A stretch of 40,211 bases of DNA. It comes from Gammaproteobacteria bacterium. Lineage in GTDB: Bacteria > Pseudomonadota > Gammaproteobacteria > SZUA-140. The notes below the pieces were generated by a model, which made no database searches, was not told the DNA's origin, and worked only from the letters and a program-made list of their open reading frames with translations. Shown in pieces: positions 28,234 through 36,744 of the stretch. The stretch lies in contig WGFB01000045.1 in NCBI GenBank assembly GCA_015492435.1, positions 1 through 40,211 of the forward strand, written 5' to 3'. Every line of letters begins with the position of its first letter. Position 1 is the first letter of the stretch. The position numbers and the translations under genes are program-made.

Positions 28234-29463
28234 GTGAGCCGCCGCCTGTTCATATTCCTGCCCGCGGAAGAAGACGCGCCCGTCCACTGGCTGCTCATGG
28301 AAGACGTGGAGGCCGGTCCCGACATTGAGATCCGGGAAGGACTGGAACAGGCCTCCCTGCACGCCACCGGGTCCCGCGTCATCGTCATTGCGCCCGGGCA
28401 GTCGGTGGTGCTGGCAAGCGCCCGCATCCCCAGCCGCAATCGCCAGCGCATACTCAGCGCCCTGCCCTATATGCTGGAGGACCAGCTCATCTCCGAAGTG
28501 GAGCGGCTGCACTTCGCCCTGGGGCAGCGGGATGCCGACGGCCTTGTCTCGACCGCCATTGTTGACCGGGAACTCATGACGGCCTGGCTGGCGCGCCTGC
28601 GCTCCTTCGACATCGAACCTGACATGGTAACGCCCGACCTGCTCTGCCTGCCCCTCTCTCCCGGCCATTGGACCCTTCTGCACGGGGCTCATCACAGCCT
28701 GATGCGGACAGGCCCTCAAAGTGGCTCCGTGATCGACAACGACAATCTGGTGGCCATAACAGGCCTTCTGCTCGACGAGGCCGCCGGCCGCCTGCCCGAA
28801 ACCATTGACTGTTTCAGCCACGATCCCCAGGCCCTGCCCTTGGGAGAACTGGAGGCCGCCGTCGCCGTGTCGGTGGAAACCCTCGACGCCCCCGTGCCGG
28901 CCTTTCTTGCCCGGCATTTCCAGGAGGGCAACAGTATCAATCTGCTGCAGGGGGAATTCAGCCGCCGGGAGCAACTGGGCAGGCTGTGGCGGCCATGGCT
29001 TCCGGCCCTGGGACTGCTTGCAGCCCTGCTCCTCATCAACGGTGCCGTCACCATCGCCGATTATTTCCGTCTCGGCAAGGAACAGGCGCGCCTCGTGGAG
29101 CACAACAAACAGATCTACCGCGATGCCTTCCCGCAAAGCCGCCGCGTGGTCAACCCCCGCGCCCAGATGGAACAGGGCCTTGAGAAACTCCGCTCCGGAG
29201 GCGGCCTCATGAGCAGTGGCTTCCTCGATATTCTAAAGGCCAGCGGGGCGGATTTCAGCAAAACCAAGGGATTGGCGCTGCAACGCTTCAGTTACCGCGA
29301 CGGGCGCCTGGATATCGCCCTGACCATTCCCGACCTGCAGGCCCTGGACAAGCTCAAGGAGCGTCTTGTCAAAGACGCCGGACTCCTGGTGGAAATCCAG
29401 TCGGCCAGCGCCCGCAATGGCAAGGTAGAGGCACGCATGCAACTGAGGCGCGCGGCGTCATGA
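28234..29463 (+). CDS. gspL: Type II secretion inner-membrane protein GspL
   Basis: This 409-residue bitopic protein links the ATPase GspE to GspM and the pseudopilus. A long cytoplasmic actin-like domain (RLFIFLPAEEDAPVHW, SRNRQRILSALPYMLEDQL, HFALGQRD) is followed by NLLQGEF, one membrane helix at about 252-274, and a periplasmic ferredoxin-like domain from about residue 320. The start is GTG at 28234, abutting the gspK stop codon (TGAGTG). The QGEF segment just before the membrane helix is typical of GspL. Its stop overlaps the gspM start by four bases. Confidence 0.95.
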   Translation: MSRRLFIFLPAEEDAPVHWLLMEDVEAGPDIEIREGLEQASLHATGSRVIVIAPGQSVVLASARIPSRNRQRILSALPYMLEDQLISEVERLHFALGQRDADGLVSTAIVDRELMTAWLARLRSFDIEPDMVTPDLLCLPLSPGHWTLLHGAHHSLMRTGPQSGSVIDNDNLVAITGLLLDEAAGRLPETIDCFSHDPQALPLGELEAAVAVSVETLDAPVPAFLARHFQEGNSINLLQGEFSRREQLGRLWRPWLPALGLLAALLLINGAVTIADYFRLGKEQARLVEHNKQIYRDAFPQSRRVVNPRAQMEQGLEKLRSGGGLMSSGFLDILKASGADFSKTKGLALQRFSYRDGRLDIALTIPDLQALDKLKERLVKDAGLLVEIQSASARNGKVEARMQLRRAAS

Positions 29464-29948
29464 AGGAATTCCTCGCCAATCTGAGTCCCCGCGAACGGCG
29501 CCTGCTCTATATCGGGAGCGCCGTCGCCGCCGTGCTGCTGTTCTACCTCACCGTGTGGGCGCCCCTGTCCGCCAAGGTCGACCGCCTGCGGGAGAACGTT
29601 GCGGAACAGCAACGGCTGGAGGCGTGGATGCTGCAAGCCAAGGAAGAAGTTCTGCGCCTGCGCCAGGCCGCGGCGGGCAAGATAAAGCGCTCCCGCCAGT
29701 CTCTGCTGGCGCTGACGGATCAGTCGGCCAAGCGCCAGGGGCTGGCCCAGGCCATCAAGCGCGTGCAGCCCGACGGCCAGAACAAGGTCAACATCCGTCT
29801 GGAAGGCGCGGCCTTCGATGACGTGGTGACCTGGCTGGAAACCCTGCAAGCCCAGCACGGCGTAAGCGTCGTCTCTATCACCGTGGACCGCCAGGACCAG
29901 CCGGGCCTGGTGGATGCACGGCTCACATTGCAAGGACCCACTTCATGA
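29460..29948 (+). CDS. gspM: Type II secretion protein GspM
   Basis: This 162-residue inner-membrane protein partners GspL. The start MKEFLANLSPRERRLLYIGS leads into one membrane helix (AVAAVLLFYLTVWAPL), then a periplasmic coiled coil and a small ferredoxin-like domain ending in the VVSITVDRQDQPGLVDARLTL region. Both ends overlap neighbours by ATGA (gspL before, gspN after), a sign of coupled translation. Length fits the family. Confidence 0.94.
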   Translation: MKEFLANLSPRERRLLYIGSAVAAVLLFYLTVWAPLSAKVDRLRENVAEQQRLEAWMLQAKEEVLRLRQAAAGKIKRSRQSLLALTDQSAKRQGLAQAIKRVQPDGQNKVNIRLEGAAFDDVVTWLETLQAQHGVSVVSITVDRQDQPGLVDARLTLQGPTS

Positions 29949-30715
29949 AACGGGCCGGATATTACGGCGCCTTCGCGCTTGCGGCCTATCTCCTGTTCGT
30001 CGTCATCCAGTTGCCCGCCGCGCAGCTTCATACCCTGCTGGACGGGGACGACAAGCTGCCCGCCAGGCTTTATCAGATTTCCGGCACCGTGTGGGAAGGC
30101 AAGGCCGCGGCCGTGGATATCGGTGACAACCGCCTTGAGGATGTACGCTGGAGCCTGCGGCCCTGGGCGCTGCTGCTGGGGAGGCTGGAGGCGCACATCG
30201 ACTTTGCCAAGGGGAAAGGCCGGATCTCAACCCTCGCCGGCCGCACCTTCGGCGGCAGCGTCTATCTGCGCGAACTCCGCGGCAAGCTGCCTCTCAGCGA
30301 CCTCGAATCCTTCATCAGCAAAACTCCCATGGGCCTCTCCGGCAACCTGGACATCGCCATGGCGGATCTGACCCTTGCCGACCACCTCATCGAGTCCGTC
30401 AATGGCACTCTGCGCGTCGCGGAGGCGGGAGTGGGGCCACCGGTCAACACGTCCATTGGCAACTTTACAATGGACCTGGAAACGGGTGACGAGGGGATAC
30501 GCGGCGTATTGCGCGACGCGGGCGGTCCCCTTCAGGCCGAGGGCCTGTTGCTGCTGGAGGCAGACGGCAACTACAAATTCACCATGGAACTCTCCCTGCG
30601 TGATCCCACGCGAAATGATCTGCGCAACGCCCTGCGTTTCATCGGCACGCCCAGTGCCGACGGCAAAGTATCACTGGTACAGACGGGGAAGATCGAGCTG
30701 GAGGGACTGCTCTGA
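29945..30715 (+). CDS. gspN: Type II secretion protein GspN
   Basis: This 256-residue protein has an N-terminal membrane anchor (YYGAFALAAYLLFVVIQLP) and a large periplasmic domain. Segments such as QISGTVWEGKAAAVDIGDNR and LEDVRWSLRPWALLLGRLEAH are typical of GspN. The role of GspN is poorly known and some systems lack it. It is the last gene of the operon and its stop codon touches a hairpin shared with the convergent rho gene. Confidence 0.92.
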   Translation: MKRAGYYGAFALAAYLLFVVIQLPAAQLHTLLDGDDKLPARLYQISGTVWEGKAAAVDIGDNRLEDVRWSLRPWALLLGRLEAHIDFAKGKGRISTLAGRTFGGSVYLRELRGKLPLSDLESFISKTPMGLSGNLDIAMADLTLADHLIESVNGTLRVAEAGVGPPVNTSIGNFTMDLETGDEGIRGVLRDAGGPLQAEGLLLLEADGNYKFTMELSLRDPTRNDLRNALRFIGTPSADGKVSLVQTGKIELEGLL

Positions 30716-30732
30716 CGCTGAATACTCAGCGT
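30715..30732. terminator. Candidate bidirectional hairpin between gspN and rho
   Basis: ACGCTGA (30715-30721) and TCAGCGT (30726-30732) form a perfect 7-base-pair stem with loop ATAC. It overlaps the last base of the gspN stop codon and the whole rho stop codon. The flanking T run is short (two more T), so it is at best a weak intrinsic terminator or a 3'-end-protecting stem for both transcripts. Confidence 0.45.
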
Positions 30733-31982
30733 TTCATGGAATCGAAGAATTCGGCGTTGGATTTTGTGGCCTTCAGCTTGTCCAACAGAAATTCGATGGC
30801 GGCCAGCTCGTCCATGGGATGGAGCAGCTTGCGCAGGATCCACATCTTCTGCAGCTCGTCCGGCTTGGTGAGCAGTTCTTCCCTTCTCGTACCGGAACGG
30901 TTGAGATTGATGGCGGGATAGATGCGCTTCTCGGCGATGCGGCGGTCGAGATGGATCTCCATGTTGCCCGTGCCCTTGAACTCCTCATAGATCACGTCGT
31001 CCATGCGCGAGCCCGTCTCCACCAGCGCGGTGGCGATGATGGTGAGGCTGCCGCCTTCCTCCACGTTGCGCGCGGCGCCGAAGAAACGCTTGGGGCGGTG
31101 CAGGGCGTTGGCGTCCACACCACCGGTCAGCACCTTGCCCGATGAGGGGATCACCGTGTTGTAGGCGCGCGCCAGGCGGGTGATGGAGTCCAGCAGGATC
31201 ACCACGTCACGCTTGTGCTCCACCAGGCGCTTGGCCTTCTCGATCACCATCTCCGCCACCTGCACGTGCCGGCTGGCCGGTTCGTCGAAGGTGCTGGAGA
31301 TCACCTCGCCGCGCACGGAGCGCTTCATCTCGGTGACTTCCTCGGGCCGTTCGTCGATGAGCAGGACGATGACATGGCACTCGGGACTGCGGGTGGTGAT
31401 GGAGTGGGCGATGTTCTGCAGCATCATGGTCTTGCCCGCCTTGGGCGGGGAGACGATCATGCCGCGCTGTCCCTTGCCGATGGGCGCCACCAGCTCGATG
31501 ATGCGCGGAGTGATGTCCTCGGTGCTGCCATTGCCCAGCTCCATGGGCAGGCGCTGATTGGCGAACAGCGGCGTGAGATTCTCGAACAGCACCTTGCTCT
31601 TGGCCACGTCGGGCGACTCGAAATTGATCTGGCTGACCTTGAGCAGGGCGAAATAACGCTCGCCCTCCTTGGGCGGGCGGATCTTGCCCGACACGGTATC
31701 GCCGGTGCGCAGGCTGAAACGCCGGATCTGGCTGGGCGAGACATAGATATCGTCGGGACCCGCCAGATAGGAACTGTCGGCGGAGCGGAGAAAACCGAAG
31801 CCATCCTGCAGGATCTCCAGCACGCCTTCGCTGTAGATGTCCTCGCCGCTCTTGGCATGAGCCTTGAGGATAGCGAAGATCACGTCCTGCTTGCGTGATC
31901 TCGCCAGCCCCTCGATGCCCATCTCCTGGGCCAGGGTCAACAGTTCACTAACGGATTTTTGCTTGAGTTCGGTCAGATTCAT
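30726..31982 (-). CDS. rho: Transcription termination factor Rho
   Basis: This 418-residue hexameric RNA helicase ends transcripts. The start [20 protein letters not shown] is the normal N-terminus. The RNA-binding cold-shock-like domain has [20 protein letters not shown] and [19 protein letters not shown]. The P-loop is PPKAGKT at residues 179-185. [14 protein letters not shown], the Q-loop region and [10 protein letters not shown] follow, and the protein ends [15 protein letters not shown] used the ATG at 31982; an upstream frame extends 22 codons but is not conserved. trxA lies 287 bases upstream on the same strand, the usual order in gammaproteobacteria. Confidence 0.98.
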   Translation of the reverse strand: MNLTELKQKSVSELLTLAQEMGIEGLARSRKQDVIFAILKAHAKSGEDIYSEGVLEILQDGFGFLRSADSSYLAGPDDIYVSPSQIRRFSLRTGDTVSGKIRPPKEGERYFALLKVSQINFESPDVAKSKVLFENLTPLFANQRLPMELGNGSTEDITPRIIELVAPIGKGQRGMIVSPPKAGKTMMLQNIAHSITTRSPECHVIVLLIDERPEEVTEMKRSVRGEVISSTFDEPASRHVQVAEMVIEKAKRLVEHKRDVVILLDSITRLARAYNTVIPSSGKVLTGGVDANALHRPKRFFGAARNVEEGGSLTIIATALVETGSRMDDVIYEEFKGTGNMEIHLDRRIAEKRIYPAINLNRSGTRREELLTKPDELQKMWILRKLLHPMDELAAIEFLLDKLKATKSNAEFFDSMKR

Positions 31983-32187
31983 AATGGATGCATTTTGTGT
32001 TGCTAACGAACAGCGGTGTATGGCGCCATACGCGCGCCGGTTGGACAAACTAGAGGTATTTCAAAAAATGGGGTATCGCCGAATCAGAGTGTTCTATCGG
32101 TCTTTTTATGACGATACGCTACCACTTATTCCAAATGGCGTCCAGTCTTTTTTGGCCGGTCCGCTGGCCTTCCGGACCATGTGCATG

Positions 32188-32208
32188 CCTTCCGCGCGGG
32201 GCGGAAGG
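32188..32208. promoter_or_regulatory. Hairpin in the trxA-rho leader region
   Basis: CCTTCCGC (32188-32195) and GCGGAAGG (32201-32208) form a perfect 8-base-pair stem with loop GCGGG, about 60 bases downstream of trxA. No T run follows on the minus strand, so it is not a typical intrinsic terminator. It could structure the rho leader, which is autoregulated in Escherichia coli. A second imperfect stem, GGTCCG with CGGACC, lies at about 32158-32178. Confidence 0.4.
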
Positions 32209-32269
32209 ATCATAACGCGGGGTTGTATTGCACTCTTGCGCGGACGGGTCCGCGGCTTCTCTTGCCGGT

Positions 32270-32596
32270 CTACAGGTTGCTGTCGATGAAGGCGGCCAGC
32301 TGTGATTTCGACACGGCGCCCACCTTGGTGGCCTCGACATTGCCATTCTTGAACAGCATCAAAGTGGGGATGCCACGAATGCCATACCGCGGTGGCGTTG
32401 CGGGATTGTCATCGATGTTCAGTTTGGCGACTTGTATCTTGCCTGCATATTCCTCGGAGATCTCCTTCAACACGGGCGCGATCATCTTGCACGGGCCGCA
32501 CCATTCGGCCCAGAAATCCACCAGTACGGGTAAAGCGGCGTTCAGAACAACGTCTTCGAAGTCTGCGTCGCTTACATGGATAATATTGTCACTCAC
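32270..32596 (-). CDS. trxA: Thioredoxin 1
   Basis: This 108-residue thiol-disulfide reductase has the active site WCGPC at residues 32-36 within [18 protein letters not shown]. The cis-proline loop is [12 protein letters not shown], and the fold end [12 protein letters not shown] is normal. The start codon is GTG at 32596, with GGAGG about 11 bases upstream. It is divergent from rhlB and upstream of rho, a classic arrangement. Promoter-like AT-rich DNA lies at 32650-32720. Confidence 0.97.
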   Translation of the reverse strand: MSDNIIHVSDADFEDVVLNAALPVLVDFWAEWCGPCKMIAPVLKEISEEYAGKIQVAKLNIDDNPATPPRYGIRGIPTLMLFKNGNVEATKVGAVSKSQLAAFIDSNL

Positions 32597-32895
32597 GTTA
32601 AGGTAAACCTCCGGTTATGGTCGTTACTGGAAAAAACGGGCTGTCATCCGGGAATGAATAAGATTATTATTAACAAATTAAACCTCGTGTTACAAACTTC
32701 CGGTCATCATTTTAACGCATGGGTTTGCCTGGAAGTCTGCCGGCCCCGCCACGGGTCTCAGTAATGAACGTTGTATCGCTTTTGGAGTCGCGTCCGCGGA
32801 AGATATCCCTGCCGTGCCGGCCACCTGCCGGTGTGCCTGGGCACTTGCGACTGCCATCATAACACAACCACCCAGATGCGCTATATGAGCCGATT

Positions 32896-34176
32896 ATGGA
32901 AGACAACCACCTGACTGACATAGAATTTTCGTCGTTTAACCTGCCGAGCCCGCTTCTTCGCGGCATTGTGGAGGCAGGCTATACCCATTGCACACCCATA
33001 CAGGCAAAATCCCTGCCATTGCTCTTGCAGGGACAGGACATCACCGGCCAGGCCCAGACAGGCACGGGGAAGACGGCCGCCTTTCTCATCGCCATGTTCC
33101 ACCGCCTGTTGCACGCGGAACCGCAAAAGGTCCAACAACCCCGCCAGCCGCGCGGCATGATCATCGCCCCCACCCGCGAACTGGCGGTGCAGATTCACAA
33201 CGATGCCCTGGTGCTGGGCAAGCACACGGGCTTCAATATCGGACTGGTCTATGGCGGCACCGCCTACGAGGCGCAGCGCGAGATCTTCAAGAGCGACGTG
33301 GATATTCTTATCGGCACCCCTGGCAGGATCATCGACTATTTCAAACAGCGCCTGTTCAATCTCAAATCCATCGAGGTGCTGGTGCTCGACGAAGCCGACC
33401 GCATGTTCGACCTGGGCTTCATCAAGGACATCCGCTACCTGCTGCGGCGCATGCCCAGACCCGAGGACAGGCTAACCATGCTGTTCTCCGCGACCCTCTC
33501 CTTCCGCGTCACGGAGCTGGCCTATGAACACATGAACCTGCCGCAACTGGTGCGCATCGAAACCGACCGCGTCACGGCCGACAAGGTGCAGCAGAAAATC
33601 TACTATACCTCCAACGAGGAAAAAATCCCCCTCTTGATCGGGCTGCTCAACTCCGTCGACCCGCAGCGCACCATTCTCTTCACCAACACCAAGCACATGG
33701 CCAACCGGGTGTGCGCCTATCTGCAGGCCAATGATTTCAGCGCCGGCATACTCTCTGGCGACGTGCCCCAGAAAAAGCGCCTCAGCCTGCTCAAGCGCTT
33801 TCAGAACGGGGACCTGGCCATCCTGGTGGCCACCGACGTGGCGGCGCGCGGGCTGCACATCCCCGATGTCAGCCATGTCATCAATTTCGACCTGCCCCAG
33901 GATCCGGAAGACTATGTACACCGTATCGGACGCACCGCCCGCGCTGGCGCCAGCGGCGACGCCATCAGTTTCGCCTGCGAGGAGTACGTCTTCTCCCTCC
34001 CCGATATCGAGGAATACCTGGGCCACAAGATTCCCCAGGAACCCATCTCGGCCGATCTCCTGGCCGAACCCAAAAAGCCGCCGCCCGCGCCGCGCGCCCG
34101 GCGCGGAGGCCGCGACAGGCGGCCGCGCCGCAATACCCGGCCGCGGCGGCGCGCATCCAGATCCAGGCATGCCTGA
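32896..34176 (+). CDS. rhlB: ATP-dependent RNA helicase RhlB (DEAD box)
   Basis: This 426-residue helicase serves the RNA degradosome in gammaproteobacteria. The Q-motif region GYTHCTPIQAKSLP, Walker A AQTGTGKT (53-60), PTRELA, TPGR, DEAD (165-168), SAT, then ARGLHIPDVSHVINFD and HRIGRTARAG are all in order. The C-terminal tail is Pro/Arg-rich (RARRGGRDRRPRRN), like other RhlB tails that bind RNA. The position divergent from trxA-rho supports RhlB over other DEAD-box paralogues. The stop overlaps the start of the next gene by eight bases. Confidence 0.95.
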   Translation: MEDNHLTDIEFSSFNLPSPLLRGIVEAGYTHCTPIQAKSLPLLLQGQDITGQAQTGTGKTAAFLIAMFHRLLHAEPQKVQQPRQPRGMIIAPTRELAVQIHNDALVLGKHTGFNIGLVYGGTAYEAQREIFKSDVDILIGTPGRIIDYFKQRLFNLKSIEVLVLDEADRMFDLGFIKDIRYLLRRMPRPEDRLTMLFSATLSFRVTELAYEHMNLPQLVRIETDRVTADKVQQKIYYTSNEEKIPLLIGLLNSVDPQRTILFTNTKHMANRVCAYLQANDFSAGILSGDVPQKKRLSLLKRFQNGDLAILVATDVAARGLHIPDVSHVINFDLPQDPEDYVHRIGRTARAGASGDAISFACEEYVFSLPDIEEYLGHKIPQEPISADLLAEPKKPPPAPRARRGGRDRRPRRNTRPRRRASRSRHA

Positions 34177-34993
34177 AAACGAAACCGCCATCCGCCTGGG
34201 CTTCTTTTTCGGCATCTTCGCCGTCATGGCCTGCTGGGAACTCATCGCGCCCTGCCGCCGCCTCACGGCGTCCAAGGCCCGGCGCTGGACCCGCAATCTG
34301 CTGATTGTCGCCATCAACACCCTGACCGTGCGCCTGCTCTTCCCCGCGGCCGCCGTTGGCCTGGCCCTGGTGGCGGCGCAACAAGGCTGGGGACTCCTCA
34401 ATATCATCGCACTTCCTCAGGGGCTGGAGGTGTTCCTGGCTGTCGTCGCCCTGGACTTCGCCATCTATCTTCAGCACGTTTTGTTTCACGCCATTCCCGC
34501 CCTGTGGCGCCTGCACATGGTGCATCACAGCGACGTGGACATCGACGTCACCACGGGCGCCCGTTTCCACCCCGTGGAGATCGTACTTTCCATCCTCATC
34601 AAGTTTGCCGTGATCCTGGCGCTGGGGCCGTCGGCAACGGCGGTCATCATTTTCGAGATCCTGCTCAACGGCGCCGCCATGTTCAATCACAGCAACATCA
34701 GAATACCGCCGCGGATCGACCGGATACTGCGCCTGTTCATCGTCACACCGGACATGCATCGCGTCCACCATTCGGTCATCAAGGACGAAACCAACAGCAA
34801 TTTCGGATTCAACCTGCCCTGGTGGGACCGCCTGCTGGGCACTTACCGGGACCAGCCCCGCCTCGGTCACCAGCACATGGAAATCGGGCTGCACTCATTC
34901 CGCGATCCTGACTGGCTGACCCTGCCCCGCCTGCTGGCGCTGCCCTTCACGCACGATGCCCGCGACTACCCCCTGAACCGGGAAAGCGAGTAA
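34169..34993 (+). CDS. Sterol desaturase / fatty acid hydroxylase family protein
   Basis: This 274-residue membrane protein has about five hydrophobic segments and the histidine clusters of the PF04116 di-iron family: H103, H107, H116, H119-H120 (HMVHH), H134, H174, H197 and H200-H201 (HRVHH). Members hydroxylate or desaturate sterols and fatty acids or cleave alkylglycerols; the substrate is unknown here. The ATG at 34169 overlaps the last eight bases of rhlB, so the two may be translated together. A longer frame running through rhlB is rejected. The stop codon TAA belongs to a solitary copy of the TTAA-element end. Confidence 0.88.
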   Translation: MPENETAIRLGFFFGIFAVMACWELIAPCRRLTASKARRWTRNLLIVAINTLTVRLLFPAAAVGLALVAAQQGWGLLNIIALPQGLEVFLAVVALDFAIYLQHVLFHAIPALWRLHMVHHSDVDIDVTTGARFHPVEIVLSILIKFAVILALGPSATAVIIFEILLNGAAMFNHSNIRIPPRIDRILRLFIVTPDMHRVHHSVIKDETNSNFGFNLPWWDRLLGTYRDQPRLGHQHMEIGLHSFRDPDWLTLPRLLALPFTHDARDYPLNRESE

Positions 34994-35018
34994 CCCGCAT
35001 TTTCACCAGGCTGGCCGG
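34991..35018. repeat. Solitary terminal repeat like the gspG-gspH element
   Basis: TAACCCGCATTTTCACCAGG starts at 34991 and agrees with the left end of the element at 25097 in all but one or two bases; the match continues as CTGGC. The preceding bases are GAG, so TTAA is not complete. No partner end is seen before the convergent SDR gene. It could be a remnant or a one-ended fragment. It supplies the TAA stop codon of the hydroxylase gene. Confidence 0.6.
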
Positions 35019-35026
35019 ATAAACGG

Positions 35027-35941
35027 TCAAAAGCAGCTGGCGACACCGCTTTCCAGGTCCGGGTATTTCAGCTCCACGTCCAGCTCGTCCAGCATACGGC
35101 GGTTGTCGATGCGGCGCGATTCGCGCAGAAACTCCAGCATGCCCTTACTTAGCACCTTTTCCGCCTCCTCCCAGGACAATGGCGGAGGCGGCGCCAGTCC
35201 CGCCATTCTGGCTACCAGCGCATAATATTCCGCCATGCGCCCGGGGCGGCCATCACTGACATTGTAGACATGCAAACCCGTGGCACGCTGTGCGGCGCGG
35301 CGGCATACCTCCACCAGGTCGTCCTCGTGAATGCGGTTACTGTAGGGCGCATCCGGCGCAACGAGCACCCCCTGTCCCTTGCGCAGGGCATCGATGGGCA
35401 GGCGCCCGGGGCCATAGATGCCGGCGATGCGCAGCATGACAACGGGCACACCGCTGCGCTGATGCCACTGCGTCAACTGCCGTTCCGCATCCAGGCGCCG
35501 CTGGCCGCGCGGATTTCCCGGACGGGGAGCACGGTCTTCATTTACCCAAGCGCCATGACATTGCCCGTATACCCCCGTAGTGCCCAGATACACCACGGCC
35601 CTGGGTGGCGCATCCGGTTGCACGCTGGCCAGAAAATGCCGCATGCGGACATCGTGGTTGCCATGATCCGGCGGCGGGGCCGTGTAATAGACACAGGCAT
35701 TCCGCAGGGAGGGAAGCGGCAGGGGTGCGGGCGCATCCAGATCGGCCCGCACCACTTCCAGACCCAGCCGGGCCAGGCCCTCCAGGCGCCTGACCGCGCG
35801 CGTGATCCCGGTCACGGGACATCCGTCCGCCAGCAAGCCGCGCGCCAGTTGACAACCTACGCGCCCGCACCCAACAATGACCACGTGAGAGTGGTTTGCC
35901 TGTCGGGCGTGGAGCGGCCTCACCAGCGGCCTCCCGGCCAT
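35027..35941 (-). CDS. Atypical NAD(P)-dependent SDR-family protein (YeeZ-like)
   Basis: This 304-residue protein has an N-terminal Rossmann motif, VVIVGCGRVGCQLA (GCGRVG at 24-29). VVYLGTTGVYG follows at 117-126 and an epimerase-like C-terminal part contains RIAGIYGPGR, SNRIHEDDLVEV and HVYNVSDG. The normal YxxxK catalytic pair of short-chain dehydrogenases is not present in the expected place, as in the YeeZ group of atypical extended SDRs. Function is unknown. GGGGTAA just upstream may be the ribosome site for the ATG at 35941. It is divergent from the flavin reductase and convergent with the hydroxylase gene. Confidence 0.8.
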   Translation of the reverse strand: MAGRPLVRPLHARQANHSHVVIVGCGRVGCQLARGLLADGCPVTGITRAVRRLEGLARLGLEVVRADLDAPAPLPLPSLRNACVYYTAPPPDHGNHDVRMRHFLASVQPDAPPRAVVYLGTTGVYGQCHGAWVNEDRAPRPGNPRGQRRLDAERQLTQWHQRSGVPVVMLRIAGIYGPGRLPIDALRKGQGVLVAPDAPYSNRIHEDDLVEVCRRAAQRATGLHVYNVSDGRPGRMAEYYALVARMAGLAPPPPLSWEEAEKVLSKGMLEFLRESRRIDNRRMLDELDVELKYPDLESGVASCF

Positions 35942-36019
35942 TCATTACCCCGCAGACCTCTGCGGCTCAAAAGAGACCTCATCCGGCAATCAACAACCAG
36001 GATATTCACAAGCAGCTTC

Positions 36020-36718
36020 ATGACCAGGCAAATAACCGTCAAGGTAAGGGAAACAACATTACTGGCGCCGGAAATCCTGCGCGTGATACTGGCGCCGGAG
36101 CAAGCATCCCGTCTGGACTTCCAGCCGGGACAATACATCAGCATTCACCACAACGGGCAGGAACGCTATTTCTCCATTGCCAACGCTCCCCGACCCAATG
36201 GCGAGCTGGAGCTGCATATCCGCAGGTTGCCGGGAAACGACTTCACGCATTACGTCTTCGAGCGCATGAGCTGCGGCGACCCGCTCTCCGTCAGCGGTCC
36301 CTTCGGCATGTTTACGCTGCGGCCCCCGGTCGGCAGACGCCTGATTTTCGTCGCCGGCGGAACAGGCTTCGCGCCCATCAAGAGTTTTGTCGAGCATCAC
36401 CTGGAATCAGGGGCGCGCCCGCCCCTCAGCCTTTATCGGGGTGCGCGCAGCGGGGCCGACCTCTATCTGGATGACTTGTGCCGCGAGTGGCAACGCCGGC
36501 GCCTGATTGAGTATATTCCGGTGCTGTCCGAGGCGGAGGAGGACACGGCCTGGCAGGGCAGAAAGGGGCTGGTCCACGAAGCCGTCGTCGCGGACCAGCC
36601 CCGGCTCGGAGACTGTGAGATCTACGCCTGCGGCCCCCCGGCGATGATCACAGCGCTCAGGACCTCGCTCCTTGGCCGCGGCCTGCCGCCCGGGCAGTTT
36701 CACTCGGAAGGGGGCTGA
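36020..36718 (+). CDS. NAD(P)H-dependent flavin reductase-like oxidoreductase
   Basis: This 232-residue protein has a ferredoxin-NADP reductase fold. The flavin-binding motif is RYFSIAN at residues 49-55 and a GPFG loop lies at 93-96. The nucleotide-binding segment is FVAGGTGFAPIKS at 110-122, with YACGPP at 202-207. It resembles Fre/LuxG-type flavin reductases and the reductase half of CDP-6-deoxyglucoseen reductase, but no 2Fe-2S domain is present. The ATG at 36020 begins exactly at the conserved domain; a much longer frame upstream is antisense to the SDR gene and is rejected. It converges with hemY, 26 bases away. Confidence 0.85.
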   Translation: MTRQITVKVRETTLLAPEILRVILAPEQASRLDFQPGQYISIHHNGQERYFSIANAPRPNGELELHIRRLPGNDFTHYVFERMSCGDPLSVSGPFGMFTLRPPVGRRLIFVAGGTGFAPIKSFVEHHLESGARPPLSLYRGARSGADLYLDDLCREWQRRRLIEYIPVLSEAEEDTAWQGRKGLVHEAVVADQPRLGDCEIYACGPPAMITALRTSLLGRGLPPGQFHSEGG

Positions 36719-36744
36719 GGCCGGGCAGGCGGCTGCTCTCCCCT

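Noticed and set aside
35270..36019. 250-codon extension of the flavin reductase frame
   Set aside because: It runs antisense through the SDR gene. The conserved reductase domain begins at the ATG at 36020.
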